Assembly (NCBI GenBank): GCA_963402885.1
Contig: OY727100.1
Span: forward strand, 5,629,501 to 5,693,500
Origin: Antedon bifida
Taxonomy: Eukaryota > Echinodermata > Crinoidea > Comatulida > Antedonidae
Direction: 5' to 3'
Length of the DNA stretch: 64,000 nucleotides
Shown here: positions 33,779 to 45,489 of the stretch, piece after piece
How the letters are laid out: each line of letters opens with the position of its first letter
Numbering within the stretch: the stretch's first letter is position 1
Translations under genes and position numbers: made by a program
Notes under the pieces: generated by a model
The model's database searches: none
What the model was told of the DNA's origin: nothing
The model's input: only the letters and a program-made list of their open reading frames with translations

Positions 33779-35106
33779 ATGCCGAAGAGAAGAAATGCTG
33801 GACTGTTGAAGAGAAAGTGAGAATAGTAGAGTGGCACAGGAGACATGAAAACAACCAGTCTCTGACCGCAGAGGAATTTGGGGCCTGCAGAAAGTCTATA
33901 CGCGAATGGAATCAAAATTATGAAAACCTACTGCAGCTCAGTGCCGGCACTTCAACAAAAAAAATGAAGAAAGTCCATGATGAATGTGAACCATTGAGTG
34001 CTGAGGTGGACACGCGTGTATTTGCATTTTTAGAAGAAATGAGAGAGGAAGGACGTACAGTCACCAATTACCGGTTACGGTCATATGCCCGTGAGTGCGC
34101 TGCAAATTTACATTTGCAGAACTTTAACGCTTCCAATGGATGGCTCCATCGATGGAAGAAACGTTTTAATGTGGGAATGCGTCGGGGCACTAATGAGAGC
34201 CAAAAAGTTCCCGAAGATTATAGGGATGATCTTATGGCATTCCGAAGACGTATCATCCGGATCCGTCAACAAATAAACGTGCCCCTGAGGTACATAGTAA
34301 ACATGGATCAGACAATGGTTCGTTTCGATATGCCGTACGCCGCAACCAACGTGCGCGGCGAAAGAAGTATACGAATAAGCAATACCGGAGCAAAGAAAAA
34401 AGGTTTCACAGTCGGTCTAGCCGCTTCCGCCGATGGACACAAGTTACCAGCTGCTATAATTTTTAAGGAACTCAACGGCCGAATCCCCCCTCGGGTTCGC
34501 ATGAGGTTGCAAATCCCAGCAAATGTGCGTGTCAGTGCATCACCAAACGGATGGATGCGTACAGAGGAAGTGCATCACTGGATCGAAAATCAACTAGTAA
34601 ACGTCAGAGACGACGACAATGAAGAACTGTTAATAATATTAGATAGATATGCAGCTCATAGATCGGTAGCAACCCTTGATTTGCTCGAAGATTTGAACGT
34701 AAGTGTTGTCTTTATACCAGCCGGATGCACTAGTATTTGTCAGCCGATGGACGTCAGTGTGAATCGTCCATTTAAATCCACCTTATGTCGTCTTTGGACT
34801 GACTGGATGGAGAATCACGACGAAAAAACGCCACACGGAAACCTGAAGCAGGCTTCCCGTCAGCAAGTCGTGAATTGGGTATCCGAGGCATGGGAGCAGA
34901 TTGATCCAGAACTTGTGCGTCGTTCTTTTTTGCGCTGTGGAATATCCAATGCGCTTGATGGATCGGAAGACGACGAATGTCGTGATGAAATACCAGATCA
35001 TGATGAAAACGAAGAACTTGAAAATGATCTTGCAGGAATTGTGTTTGCCGACGATGGTGAGGATAGCGATGAAGAATTTGACGGCTTTGTCGACGATGAC
35101 AATTAA
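33779..35106 (+). pseudogene. Pogo-type transposase (DD35D), almost complete, one N-terminal frameshift
   Basis: An ATG at 33779 starts a basic N-terminus (MPKRRN). A one-base shift near 33797 moves into the long frame that is open from before 33817 to 35106 (429 codons from 33817). The N-terminus has an HTH pair: one near residues 1-45 (ACRKSIREWNQNYE) and a CENP-B-like one near 58-120 (NASNGWLHRWKKRFNVG). The DDE_1 domain has D164 (YIVNMDQTMV), D276 (LLIILDRYAAH) and D312 (CTSICQPMDVSVN); the last two are 36 positions apart. The C-terminus is very acidic. It lies inside matching terminal repeats. One indel is all that stands between this copy and an intact gene, and it could be a sequencing error. 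Confidence 0.85.
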
Positions 35107-35299
35107 CATTGGCGCGAAAGTGAGCTCTGCAAAGTTTCTGTCTGTTAAACCAGAAGTTGTATTGACATTATGGATTTTTGTTATAATTCTTTTTTATATT
35201 ACAGTTTACGGTGATTCTGAAAGTTATTTGAAAATGTTCCAAACTTATCGCTGGTGTTTTTTTGCCTGACGTAATATGATTATGTTGTTCGAAAGTTGC

Positions 35300-36707
35300 T
35301 GTTAGATCTTTCCCATGCAGCGCGCCCCCAGCGTTTTAAATTGTATTTGTGAGGTAGAACGAACTTTGACTTCGCGTCGGGAGAGTGCAACTAGCATCAG
35401 TCGGCGATGCACGTGGGTTTATTGATGGTAGAAAATGCCAGATTTGCGAGCGTAAATGCCAAATTACACATTGTGTTCAGTAGCAGATGATTACTGGTGA
35501 GTTAAAGTTTATAAATAAGTAGTTTTAGGATTCTTTACGAATCGATTCGCTTAGTAATTAAAGATTTAATAAGGTGTTGACATGTTGATTTGTATATTCG
35601 CCATGATGAGTCCATTGTTTCAACGGAATGTTAACATTGAGCATAATTGTATACGATTCTAAACAGGCATTTAACTAATGTATTACTGTTTCCAACATTT
35701 TATAGACATGCCTAGACTATACACATGTTATTACTGTTCATCGACGTGAAGATATTATATGATTTAAGCCTAGAATTGTTAAGCTATTCCATGTATTGAA
35801 TATCGTATTTGATCTTACCGCTGTAGCATGGTACGCTGACTGATTTCTCAGCTCATGAATATTCATTAGCTATGCAGGGAAGTTCTATTGTATTGTGATG
35901 CATTTGGCCATTGGTTAATGATTGGTTAACTAAATTACTGGATCTCTGCTTATCTTAATTATTCAAGATATTTCTTGTGGATGAATAAAGGCATTCTTTG
36001 TGTCATTTAAGTAAACTAAACTATGTGCGTGTTAATTAGAGAAGGATTTAGACATGTTTTATCATGGTTTCATGATCAGTTTAATTGACATTTCCTATGC
36101 ATTTATCATGTGTTGTGTTATATTTTAGACAAATTTCTATCAATATATTTATGTTGATTATTGTTACAGAATTGAGATAATGTTTAAAAGGAGAATATTG
36201 ACATAAGATTTGAGGCTTAGAGCAGTCATATTCACGTAAGGATTTGTTCTATGCATATTATTGATTGACATGTTAATTAATTGTTTGTATGTGCTGTAAT
36301 TCAGATGATGATACTGTTCACATTGTTTGCCATTTTTTAATGTATTACTATGATTAGTACGGTAACTGAAGAAGTTAAGTAATACGGAATTTAATATAAT
36401 AATTGAGCGTAAGCATTGAATGATGACGATAATGAAGGAATTTATGTTAGACGATTATAACATGTGCTTTGTGACGATTTGTATGATTCCTTTACTTCAG
36501 TTTTATTTTATGGTAACTTGTATTTATACTTTTGTATTTAGTCACCGAACGAACTAACGAAAGGTAGTCAGACAGACACGGTTGGAACATAATAAATTGA
36601 AGATTGTTTAACTGATGGTCATAGTGTTGCCTTGTTCGCGTTTGTGTGACTTGACTAAACGACGCCCTCTACATTCCAAACTTGCTCCGAGCCCAAGAGC
36701 AGTTACA
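35300..36707 (+). repeat. Left LTR of the BEL/Pao element, 1,408 bp
   Basis: It is bounded by TG at 35300 and CA at 36707. AATAAA signals lie at 35984-35989 and 36591-36596. The left border is inferred from the GTTGC duplication, because the right LTR is too short to confirm it. Confidence 0.6.
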
Positions 36708-36814
36708 GTGAGTGAATGACAACTAGCAGTGAGTGACGACGTCGACGACATCGTGTAAAGCTACTGTAGAAAAGTACTGGTTCTTCAACGACTGGAAGAA
36801 CATCTGAGCACAAC

Positions 36815-39140
36815 ATGGCTACTCAATATAGTAGACAGCGGAGAAACTGTAAAGGCGCGATGACGCGAGCAGTGAACCTGTGGAAGTCTGCTCTTGACAA
36901 AGAGGGAGTAAACATCAAAACCGTTGAGGATCTCTTCCAGAAAGTGACAACTACATTTGAAGCCGTGGAGTCCGCGCATCGAAGCTTGTCCGACGAAATC
37001 GAAGACGACGAGGCCTACGCGCAAGAGGAGAAATGGATGGAAGAAGTCCAGGGTACCTTCCTGGAAGTAAGACTTGCAACCGAGAGCTTTCTGAAGGATA
37101 AGGTTCGTCCATCCAGTGATGGGAGTGCGGTAGTTGTACCTACCACTACTTCAGGTAACCATGATAATATTGATGGTGATAATGTTAGTAACATAAGTGT
37201 GTCATCAAATCGTTTAAGTGATTTCAAAGAAATTAAGTTAGCACTAGAACTGCCTAAGGCAGAATATCTCAAGTTTTCTGGCGATCCTATTGAATATTTT
37301 TCTTTCATAACTAACTTTGAAGTTAATATCGAATCAAAACTAAGTTGTAATGCTACTCGTCTACAACATTTGAAGACTATGTGTAAAGGCAAAGCGCGTA
37401 GCTATATCGAGTGCTGTGACTTGTTAGGCGACGGAGGCTATGATGAAGCCAAATGCATTTTAAAGAGCCAGTTCGGTCAACCTCACATGATACTAGGCGC
37501 GCTAATGCATGAGCTTACCAACAGAAATCCTGTTAGGGCTAATGATGCCGATTCCCTTTGGGATCTTATCGCCTCAATGAAAAAATGCTTTGTTACATTA
37601 ACTAAGCTCGGCTACACAAATGATCTAAATAGCACTACAAACATCTTAAAGGTGCAGGATCTTCTGCCCAACCACTTGCAAACAACATGGATTAAAAAGG
37701 CGCATGACATGATAACTAGTGAAAATAGGGAGCCTGGGTTTAAAGATTTGCTTAGTTTGCTAGTAAAGAACGCAGAAATATCGTCAACGATGTTCGGTAA
37801 GAATCTATCGAAATCCAGACATTCTGCGAGTGACAGAAGGAGTCACAAGCCAGTTAACGTTCAGTCTAATCACATAAGTAGCAAGCCAGTAAGGTGTTTT
37901 GTTTGTGATGGTAATCACCAGGTTTACAAGTGCAAAGAATTTGTTGAAGGTAATTACGAAAAGAGAGTGGAAATTGCTAAATCCAAGAGACTGTGTTTTA
38001 GGTATTTAGTATCCGGTCATATAGGTTCTAGATGCACAAGAAAATGGACCTGCAAGTGCGGATCTGAGAAACACCATAACATGCTGCATCCGCCTTCTCC
38101 CCCAGTCGTTAAGGTAACGAACGAAGCTAAGGTGAATTCTGGAGTTGTTTCCAGTGGAAACAAGGTATTCATGAGAATCCTGCCAGTGATCGTGACAGCG
38201 AAAAATGGAAATCAGGTAAGCACCTTGGCTTTGTTAGATCACGGATCAGACACAAGCCTGTGTTCTGAAGACCTCAGATGTGCATTAGGTGCTAGAGGCG
38301 AGAGACTAAAGTACACGTCATCCACCATCAATGGAGACTTGGAGAACGAAGGTTGGAAGTTTGAGTTAGGAGTCAAAGGTAAGTTTGAATGCCAAGAAAT
38401 GAATGTCGAATTTCTGACTGTAGCTAAAATACCAGCACCAATGGAGAGTTTCCCTACTGTTGAGGAACTAGGTAAGTGGGAACATTTAAGGTCTTTTCCA
38501 TGGGAGAATCCGAAGTCCGCTAAAGTCGACCTCTTAATCGGAGCAGACTCACCTCAAGCGTTTTGGGTGTTGGATGAAAGAAAGGGAAGACCTAAAGACC
38601 CTTATGGCGTAAAGACACCTCTTGGATGGTCGATTATGGGGCCAGGAGGACACGGTACCAAGAAGAGTTATTTTAACCGAATCCACGTCAGTAACCAGCG
38701 GCTTCTTGATGAGATTCAACGTTCATGGGCCATCGAAAATAGTGGACTGTCAGACGAGCAAGACTCAAAGGAAGACATCAGAGCGCATGAAATTATCCGC
38801 TCAACTATAAAGAAGATGGAAGATAATCATTATGAGATGGGTCTGCTTTGGAGAAGTGAAGACAACAATCTACCCAACAACAAATCGATGGCGTTGTCAA
38901 GACTTAGCTCGCTAAAGAGAAGACTAGTATCTGACGAGACCATGCACTCTAAATATACCGAAGTTATTGAGGGTTACATCAAGAAGGGATACGCGGAGCC
39001 AGTGCTCAACGAAGGAAATGCCGGTAATGTCTGGTTTCTGCCCCATCATCTGGTTGTGCATCCTCATAAAAGGAAAGTTCGAGTCGTATATGACTGCGCT
39101 GCCAAGTTCGCTGGGACATCCTTGAATGATCATCTACTTA
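36815..39140 (+). pseudogene. BEL/Pao gag-protease and start of reverse transcriptase
   Basis: The ORF starts at ATG 36815 and is open through 39140, where a DNA element enters. Residues 1-110 are a helical gag N-terminus. A DUF1759-like capsid region follows (KFSGDPIEYFSFITNFE, CKGKARSYIECC). Zinc knuckles are near residue 360 (CFVCDGNHQVYKC, LCFRYLVSGHIGSRC). An aspartic protease of the DUF1758 type is near residue 472 (ALLDHGSDTSLC). The linker DLLIGADSPQAFWVLD and TPLGWSIMGP follow. The reverse transcriptase begins near residue 740 (HHLVVHPHKRKVRVVYDCAA). The last ~36 codons of the apparent ORF to 39250 belong to the inserted element. Confidence 0.85.
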
Positions 39141-40049
39141 GGGAGCGTGCCCAAATGTTTTTACTCCGTTTAACTTGTTGTAACGCAACTAGTTTAACGA
39201 TTTACCGTTATATGCAAGCTAATTTAAATGGGGTTGGGCGTGTTCAGTGAGGCATATCAAGCCCTCTGTTTACTAGCTACTATGCTGTTATGATCACTCC
39301 ATTGTTTAACGCGTAATTAACGGGAGACCGGACATGCCGTTCAGTGTTGCGTAACGATGATTCCAACGCGTTATTAACAGTCCTTGTTATGGTATGTTGC
39401 GTGAAATCCTATGATGACTCAAAATAACGGGTTATTAGCAGTCCGGTCATTGTTGTTACAACGCGTTGTTAACACGATTGTTAATTCGTTTAATAGCTTT
39501 TTGGGCTCGTATGTTATGTTATAATTATATTTATTAAAATAATCATGTATTATACTGTATCCTAGGCCTACCGTAAAATAAAAATATATATAGGCCTAGG
39601 CCTACACGGTAAAATAAAAATATATAGGTCTAAGCATACTATTTACGATCCGATTCATGGTATTTTTTAGCCTGGTACGTCGGGCGACACGTGTCTAAAT
39701 TTCTAATAGCCGACTTTCACCTGAAAAAAAATACGCATTTTTGATCCCTGGATGTAACATGATATCGACGCGAATACCGCACTACAGAGAGCTAGGCCAT
39801 GAACGATTCGTTAAAAGTACACCGCCAGACAATCGCGTAGCTATTGTTTAGATTACACTATAAACAATTAATAACAAAGAAAGCCTAGAAAGATAAGCTC
39901 CTCCTCTCGTTAAAATTGTTAAATAATTTTGCTTTGACTGAGCCATTTTGTGACGGTTTCAACTCTTATCCATAACATTTCATTAATTAAACAATCAAAT
40001 ATAGATTTGCACTTTAGACAATATTTTTTAAAATAATTTATTGTATCAG

Positions 40050-41515
40050 TTCAGGCAAGGCGTTTAACTGACACAAAAACTCAGTAAATTGTGGAATGAT
40101 TCTACTCTATTGTAATTCAATACTATCGTCCGTTAGATCGGCGTTTAACGGACACAAAAACTCAGTAGATTGTGGAATGATGCTACTCTACTGTAATTCA
40201 ATACTATCGTCCGTTAGATCGGCGTTTAACGGACACAAAAACTCAGTAGATTGTGGAATGATGCTACTCTATTGTAATTCAATACTATCGTCCGTTAGCT
40301 CGGCGTTCAACGGACACAACAACTCAGTAGATTGTGGAATGATGCTACTCTACTGTAATTCAATACTATCGTCCGTTAGATCGGCGTTTAACGGACACAA
40401 AAACTCAGTAACCTGTGGAATGATGCTATAATATGCTGTCATTCAATACTATCGTCCGTTAGCTCGGCGTTTAACTGACACAAAAACTCAGTAAATTGTG
40501 GAATGATTCTACTCTATTGTAATTCAATACTATCGTCCGTTAGCTCGGCGTTTAACGGACACAAACACTCAGTAACCTGTGGAATGATGCTATACTCTAT
40601 CTGTCATTTAATACTATCGTCCGTTAGATCGACGTTTAACGGACACAAAAACTCAGTAGATTGTGGAATGATGCTACTCTACTGTAATTCAATACTATCG
40701 TCCGTTAGATCGGCGTTTAACGGACACAAAAACTCAGTAGATTGTGGAATGATGCTACTCTACTGTAATTCAATACTATCGTCCGTTAGCTCGGCGTTTA
40801 ACGGACACAAAAACTCAGTAAATTGTGGAATGATGCTACTCTATTGTAATTCAATACTATCGTCCGTTAGCTCGGCGTTTAACGGACACAAAAACTCAGT
40901 AGATTGTGGAATGATGCTACTCTACTGTAATTCAATACTATCGTCCGTTAGATCGGCGTTTAACGGACACAAAAACTCAGTAAACTGTAGAATGATACTA
41001 CACTCTATATATTAGGCCTACTGTCATTTAATAATATCGTCCGTAAACTCGGCATTTAACGGACTCAAAAACTCAGTAAAACTGTGGAATATGATGCTAT
41101 ATAATACTGTCATTCAATACTATCGTCCGTTAGCTCGGCGTTTAACGGACTCAAAAACCCAGTATACTGTGGAATGATGGTATACTCTATAGGCTTATGC
41201 TGTCATTCAATACTATCGTCCGTAAACTCGGCGTTTAACGGACACAGAAACTCAGTAAATTGTGGAATGATGCTACACTCTGTCATTTAATACTATCGTC
41301 CGTTAGCTCGGCGTTTAACGGACACAAAAACTCAGTAACCTGTGGAATGATGCTATACTCTATATTATGCTGTCATTCAATACTATCGTCCGTTAGCTCG
41401 GCGTTTAACGGACACAAAAACTCAGTAAACTCCGGGAATGATGGGTATTCGAATGATGCATACTCTATATACTGTCATCTATCGCCCGTTAACTCGGCGT
41501 TTAACGGAACAACGC
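40050..41515 (+). repeat. 81-bp tandem array, about 17 units, each with a GTCCGTTA stem-loop
   Basis: The word CTATCGTCCGTTAG recurs with an 81-bp period (starts near 40127, 40208, 40289 and 40370 and onwards). Units contain GTCCGTTA and TAACGGAC arms around GATCGGCGTT or GCTCGGCGTT, then ACTCAGTA and TGTGGAATGATGCTA. The right-hand units (after about 41000) are diverged and variable in length. Because 81 is divisible by three, the array produces long open frames with a 27-residue period. These have no stop-avoiding or start-site signal of real genes. Confidence 0.9.
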
Positions 41516-41677
41516 ACTGAATAGTAAATTCGCCCTTGGTTGAGAGCAAGTAGGGGAATTCCCTTTTTTGCGACGCCTCCCTACTGCAAGAAGGCAATTG
41601 CACATTGTTTTTATATATTTATTTTATATATATACTGTATAAGTGTTTTGCCTATTACACCATTTAGGCCTAAATAG

Positions 41678-42122
41678 AAACAATAATTGTTAATGTACAC
41701 AGTTTTTTTTTGTATTTTGTAATAAACATGACACCCTAGCAGCAGCATCACGGAGGCTGCCAAAAACACCGTGGTGCGTGTGTACATCGCATCGCGGTGA
41801 TAAAAAACCATGTGCTTGCTAATAACGTGACGTCATATCGCCCAAAGTTTCATCCTCTGTTTTTGGACACATTCGAGGTCAGCGATAGTTAAAGTAATGA
41901 TTTATTTACGTAATACGTACAATAATTGTTCATGTACACAGTTTTTTTAGTATTTTGTAATAAACATGACACCCTTGCAGCAGCATCACGGAGGCTGGCC
42001 AAAAACACTGTGGTGCGTGTTGTACATCGCTTCGCGGTGATAAAAAAAACCATGTGCTTGATAATAACGTGACGTCATATTGCCCAAAGTTTCCTCCTCT
42101 GTTTTTCGTGTTTTGGACACTG
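41678..42122 (+). repeat. Tandem duplication of about 240 bp
   Basis: Two copies start near 41681 and 41921 with ACAATAATTGTT and TGTACACAGTTTTTTT. They share TAATAAACATGACACCCT, GCAGCATCACGGAGGCTG and TAACGTGACGTCATAT. They differ by scattered substitutions and small indels. Confidence 0.85.
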
Positions 42123-42858
42123 CTACTCCTCGCGCGGCAACTTAACTACAGTCAGTAAATGTTTTAGCTCTAGATAGACGCCGACCGGTTTCTATATTGT
42201 TTGGTCCATACCGTCTCCATAAAGGCTATACATGCTGATACTATCGATACGACAGTCGGGGTTTTATCTGTGTTTACAATTTCGCCATTTTTTTTTTCGG
42301 TCAAGTGTACAGGGTAAAAAATAAAAAAGGAATTAACGTCAAGCATGCTAAACAAAAAATTAGTATATTATAGGAATGTTCTATAAGTTGAAAATGTTCA
42401 ACAAAAATTGTGGAATTGTAGATGCTGATAATTTAATGTTGGGTAAGGTTGTTTTAACAGCATTTTTTTGCCGTCGAAATGACGGTTTACCCATCACATT
42501 ATCTGCAGTTTCAAGACCCTTTCTACAGCAATTGCCGTCGATCTTCATATTACTATTAGATATTATTGTATTGAACTCTGTAATGTGTGGTGTGATATTG
42601 TCAGTACAAGGGTCCGTTAAATGAGCGTTTAACGAATATAAAAACGATCTGTTAGGTCGGCGTTTAACGGACGAAAACAACGGACGTTGTTCTTCCGTTG
42701 TACGCGTTAGATAGTATTAATTCAATTTCATTGTACAGTATTAACCACTATGATACGCTCTGCTGAGTACAGACCGCCCAACTCATTAACGTTTTGCATA
42801 TTATTAACGCATTTAAAAGTCTATTAACGGAGTAAAAACATTTGGGCACGCTCCCTTA

Positions 42859-44315
42859 AAGGGCCAGGGTTTATGAACGATCTGTTAGGCGTGCTTATTC
42901 GATTCCAACAGAGGAAAGTAGCCATAGTTGCCGATATCGAAGCCATGTTCCATCAAGTAAGGATGATCGACTCCGACAGAGATGTGTTAAGATTCCTGTG
43001 GTGGGAGAACGGCAACCTAGATGCTCAGCCTAAAGAGTACCGGATGTGCGTGCACTTGTTTGGTGCAACCTCATCGCCATGCTGCTCTAGTAAAGCCTTG
43101 AAGCAGACAGCAGATGACAACGAGAAGCAGAATGAAGATGAAGTTGGTAAGATGGCCATAGAGACCATACGTACTGGATTTTATGTTGACGATTGTCTCA
43201 GCTCTGTTGAAAGTATAGATGTTGCGAAGCACTTGGTTCAGAGGCTCTCTGGTATTCTTAGTGAAGGTGGCTTCAGACTGACAAAATGGTTAAGCAATAA
43301 CAGAGACGTGCTCGATAGCATAGACGAATCTGAACGAGCTCCATCAGTGTCGCTCTCTCTCGATGAGTTACCTACGGAACGGACCCTTGGTGTCTGTTGG
43401 GATGCCGGAAGCGACAGTTTTACTTTTCAGCTTACTCCCAAAGACAAACCGATGACCAGAAGAGGACTGCTGTCAGTTACCAGTTCTGTATTTGACCCCT
43501 TAGGTATAGCTGCCCCATTTGTTTTATTAGCAAGGTCTCTTCTTCAAGAAGTTTGTAGGAGAGGTGCTGATTGGGATCAACCTTTAACTGAAGACGAGAA
43601 GAAGACATGGAGTCAATGGCTCGACCGTACATCTATTCTATCACAGGTCAGCGTTCCTCGGTGGGTAAAACTTGATATAACTACTGCTGTGCAAATGCAT
43701 ATCTTCTGTGACGCGTCCGAAAAGGGGTATGCTGCAGTGGCCTATTTTCGTATCGAACCAGACGGTAAGAAGCCTACAGTTGAATTCATCATTGGTAGAG
43801 CTAGAGTTACACCGTTGAAACTTGTAACTATTCCCAGATTAGAACTGATGGCCGCAGTACTAGCCGCAACCCTCGACAGTACCATTCGAAGAGAACTTTC
43901 TTATTCCATTAACGAGACCGTCTACTGGAGCGATTCTATGATTGTCCTCAGTTACATCAGAAATGAAAACCGTTGCTACAAAACCTTTGTAGCTAATAGA
44001 GTATCTAAGATACTTAGCGAATCCAGCAAACACCAATGGAGACACGTGCCAACCAAGGAGAATCCCACTGACGAAGGTTCACGGGGTACTTATGAATTGG
44101 GTAAGTGGTTGACAGGTCCTGACTTTCTGTACAAAGATGAAGCCTACTGGCCTGTGTCGAAATTTGTAGACAGTGATCAACTGACTCCTGATCCGGAAGT
44201 GAAGAAACCAGTGGTTGTAGTAAACCAGATCCAGACCTGTGAAAACAGTTTCATAGCAACATTGTTATGTACTATCATCAAAGTGTTGGACATAATGGAT
44301 GGTCCGCAACGTTGA
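42859..44315 (+). pseudogene. BEL/Pao reverse transcriptase (rest) and RNase H
   Basis: The frame opens right after the TTA at 42856-42858 and is in phase with the upstream pol part once the insert is removed. Motifs are VAIVADIEAMFHQVRM (first catalytic Asp), VHLFGATSSPCCSS, and YVDD at 43182-43193 (GFYVDDCLSS). The RNase H-like region of the Pao type has MHIFCDASEKGYAAVAY, IPRLELMAAVLAA and VYWSDSMIVLSYI, then HVPTKENPTDEGSRG. The frame ends at 44315, shortly after a one-base shift near 44267 where the integrase frame takes over. Confidence 0.85.
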
Positions 44316-45364
44316 ACGCACTCCGCGAACGGTTTTGGATCCTGAAAGGTAGGTCGGTAGTAAAAGGTATCTTAAGACACTGTGTTATATGTAAAAGACA
44401 AAATGCACGACGAGGTGAACAACCAGAAGAACGTGTTACCGCAGATAAACCACCTTTTACTTTCACTGGGATTGACTACTTTGGACCCATAGATGTCAGA
44501 CAAGGTCGTTCGACCGTGAAACGATATGGATGCATCTTCACATGTCTCGTGACAAGAGCCGTCCACCTTGAAGTTGCTGACAGTTTAAGCACAGACTCGT
44601 TTATAAACGCCTACAGACGATTTGTAGCAAGACGTGGCGAGCCTTCTAAAATATTTAGCGACAACGGAACCAACTTTGTTGGAGGCGAAAGGGAACTTCG
44701 AAATGCTCTAGCTGAAATGAACCAAAGCATTGTAGAAGAATTTCTTCACACCAAAGGGGTTGAGTGGCACTTTAACCCACCCTTAGCCAGTCATTTCGGA
44801 GGCGTATGGGAACGCCTAATAAGGTCAGTGAGAAAAACATTATATAGTGTTCTAAGACAACAAACAGTTACTAATGATGTACTACAAACTGTTCTAGCTG
44901 AGGTTGAATCCATATTAAATTCTAGACCTCTTACAGACCTGTCACCAGAGGCTTACGATGATGAGCCCTTAACCCCTAATCATCTCCTTTTGATGAGAAA
45001 GGGACCTGCTGCGCCGATAGGTAGAATTGAAGCCTATGGTAAAAGACGTTGGCGTCAGGTTCAATATTTAGCTAATATTTTTTGGACCCGTTGGAAGAAG
45101 GAGTACCTCCCTCTTCTCCAAAAGAGACACAAATGGACGACGCCTAGACAGAATGTGGAGGTATGTGACATTGTACTTTTAGTAGATGAAACCATGCCGA
45201 GAGGTAGATGGCCTATGGGCAAAGTTATCTCAGTCTACAAAGGCAAAGATGGAAAGGTACGTAGCGTTGATGTCAAGATTGCAGGTGGAGTTTTGAAACG
45301 TCCTATCGCAAAGCTTTGCACAATATACAGAGGATCCATCGCTAAAGATGTGAACCATTGTTAA
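44267..45364 (+). pseudogene. BEL/Pao integrase with C-terminal DUF5641-like domain
   Basis: The zinc-binding HHCC module (YYHQSVGHNGWSA, RHCVICKRQ) is followed by the rve core with FTGIDYFGP (Asp), KIFSDNGTNFVGG (Asp) and HFGGVWERLIRS (Glu). The DUF5641-like tail has GRWPMGKVISVYKGKDGKVR and ends at 45364, just before the LTR remnant. It overlaps the preceding frame by about 50 bp in a different phase. Simple decay is more likely than programmed shifting, since BEL elements usually use one ORF. Confidence 0.85.
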
Positions 45365-45368
45365 TTAC

Positions 45369-45489
45369 ACATAATAAATTGAAGATTGTTTAACTGATGG
45401 TCATAGTGTTGCCTTGTTCGCGTTTGTGTGACTTGACTAAACGACGCCCTCTACATTCCAAACTTGCTCCGAGCCCAAGAGCAGTTACA
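45369..45489 (+). repeat. Remnant right LTR of the BEL/Pao element, 121 bp
   Basis: It is almost identical to 36587-36707, from ACATAATAAATTGAAG to AGCAGTTACA. It starts a few bases after the polyprotein stop codon at 45364. About 1.29 kb of the expected LTR is missing on its left side, while the outer duplication GTTGC is intact. Confidence 0.8.

Larger units (their letters stand above)
39141..42855. mobile_element. 3,715-bp non-autonomous DNA transposon with TTA target duplication
   Basis: The termini are inverted copies for about 30 bp. The left starts GGGAGCGTGCCCAAATGTTT and the right ends AAACATTTGGGCACGCTCCC. TTA flanks both sides (39138-39140 and 42856-42858). The insert plus one TTA is 3,718 bp, and the reverse transcriptase frame on the far side fits its removal. 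The interior is mostly an 81-bp tandem array, and TTAACG-type words are dense near both ends. A 3-bp TTA duplication suggests PIF/Harbinger-like mobilisation. There is no transposase. Confidence 0.85.
35300..45489 (+). mobile_element. BEL/Pao LTR retrotransposon nested in the pogo-like element
   Basis: It begins TGTTAGATC and ends GTTACA, with the 5-bp duplication GTTGC on both sides (35295-35299 and 45490-45494). The last 121 bp of the left LTR (36587-36707) recur at 45369-45489 as the only remaining part of the right LTR. The internal region encodes gag, protease, reverse transcriptase, RNase H and integrase in BEL order. It is interrupted by a 3.7-kb DNA element (39141-42855) and one frameshift near 44267. 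Confidence 0.8.

Noticed and set aside
34901..35269. 122-codon plus-strand ORF and 108-codon minus-strand ORF over the pogo transposase end
   Set aside because: They overlap the acidic C-terminus of the transposase in other frames and show no independent motif.
40050..41515. CRISPR-like array
   Set aside because: The whole 81-bp unit is repeated, not short repeats with unique spacers, and the context is a eukaryotic transposon.
40096..41520. Apparent repeat proteins of 111, 170 and 86 codons
   Set aside because: They are a consequence of the 81-bp array period and an absence of stops; diverged units break the frame.
44267..44315. Programmed ribosomal frameshift between RNase H and integrase
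   Set aside because: No slippery heptamer or downstream pseudoknot-like stem was evident, and BEL/Pao elements normally use one continuous pol frame; ordinary decay is simpler.
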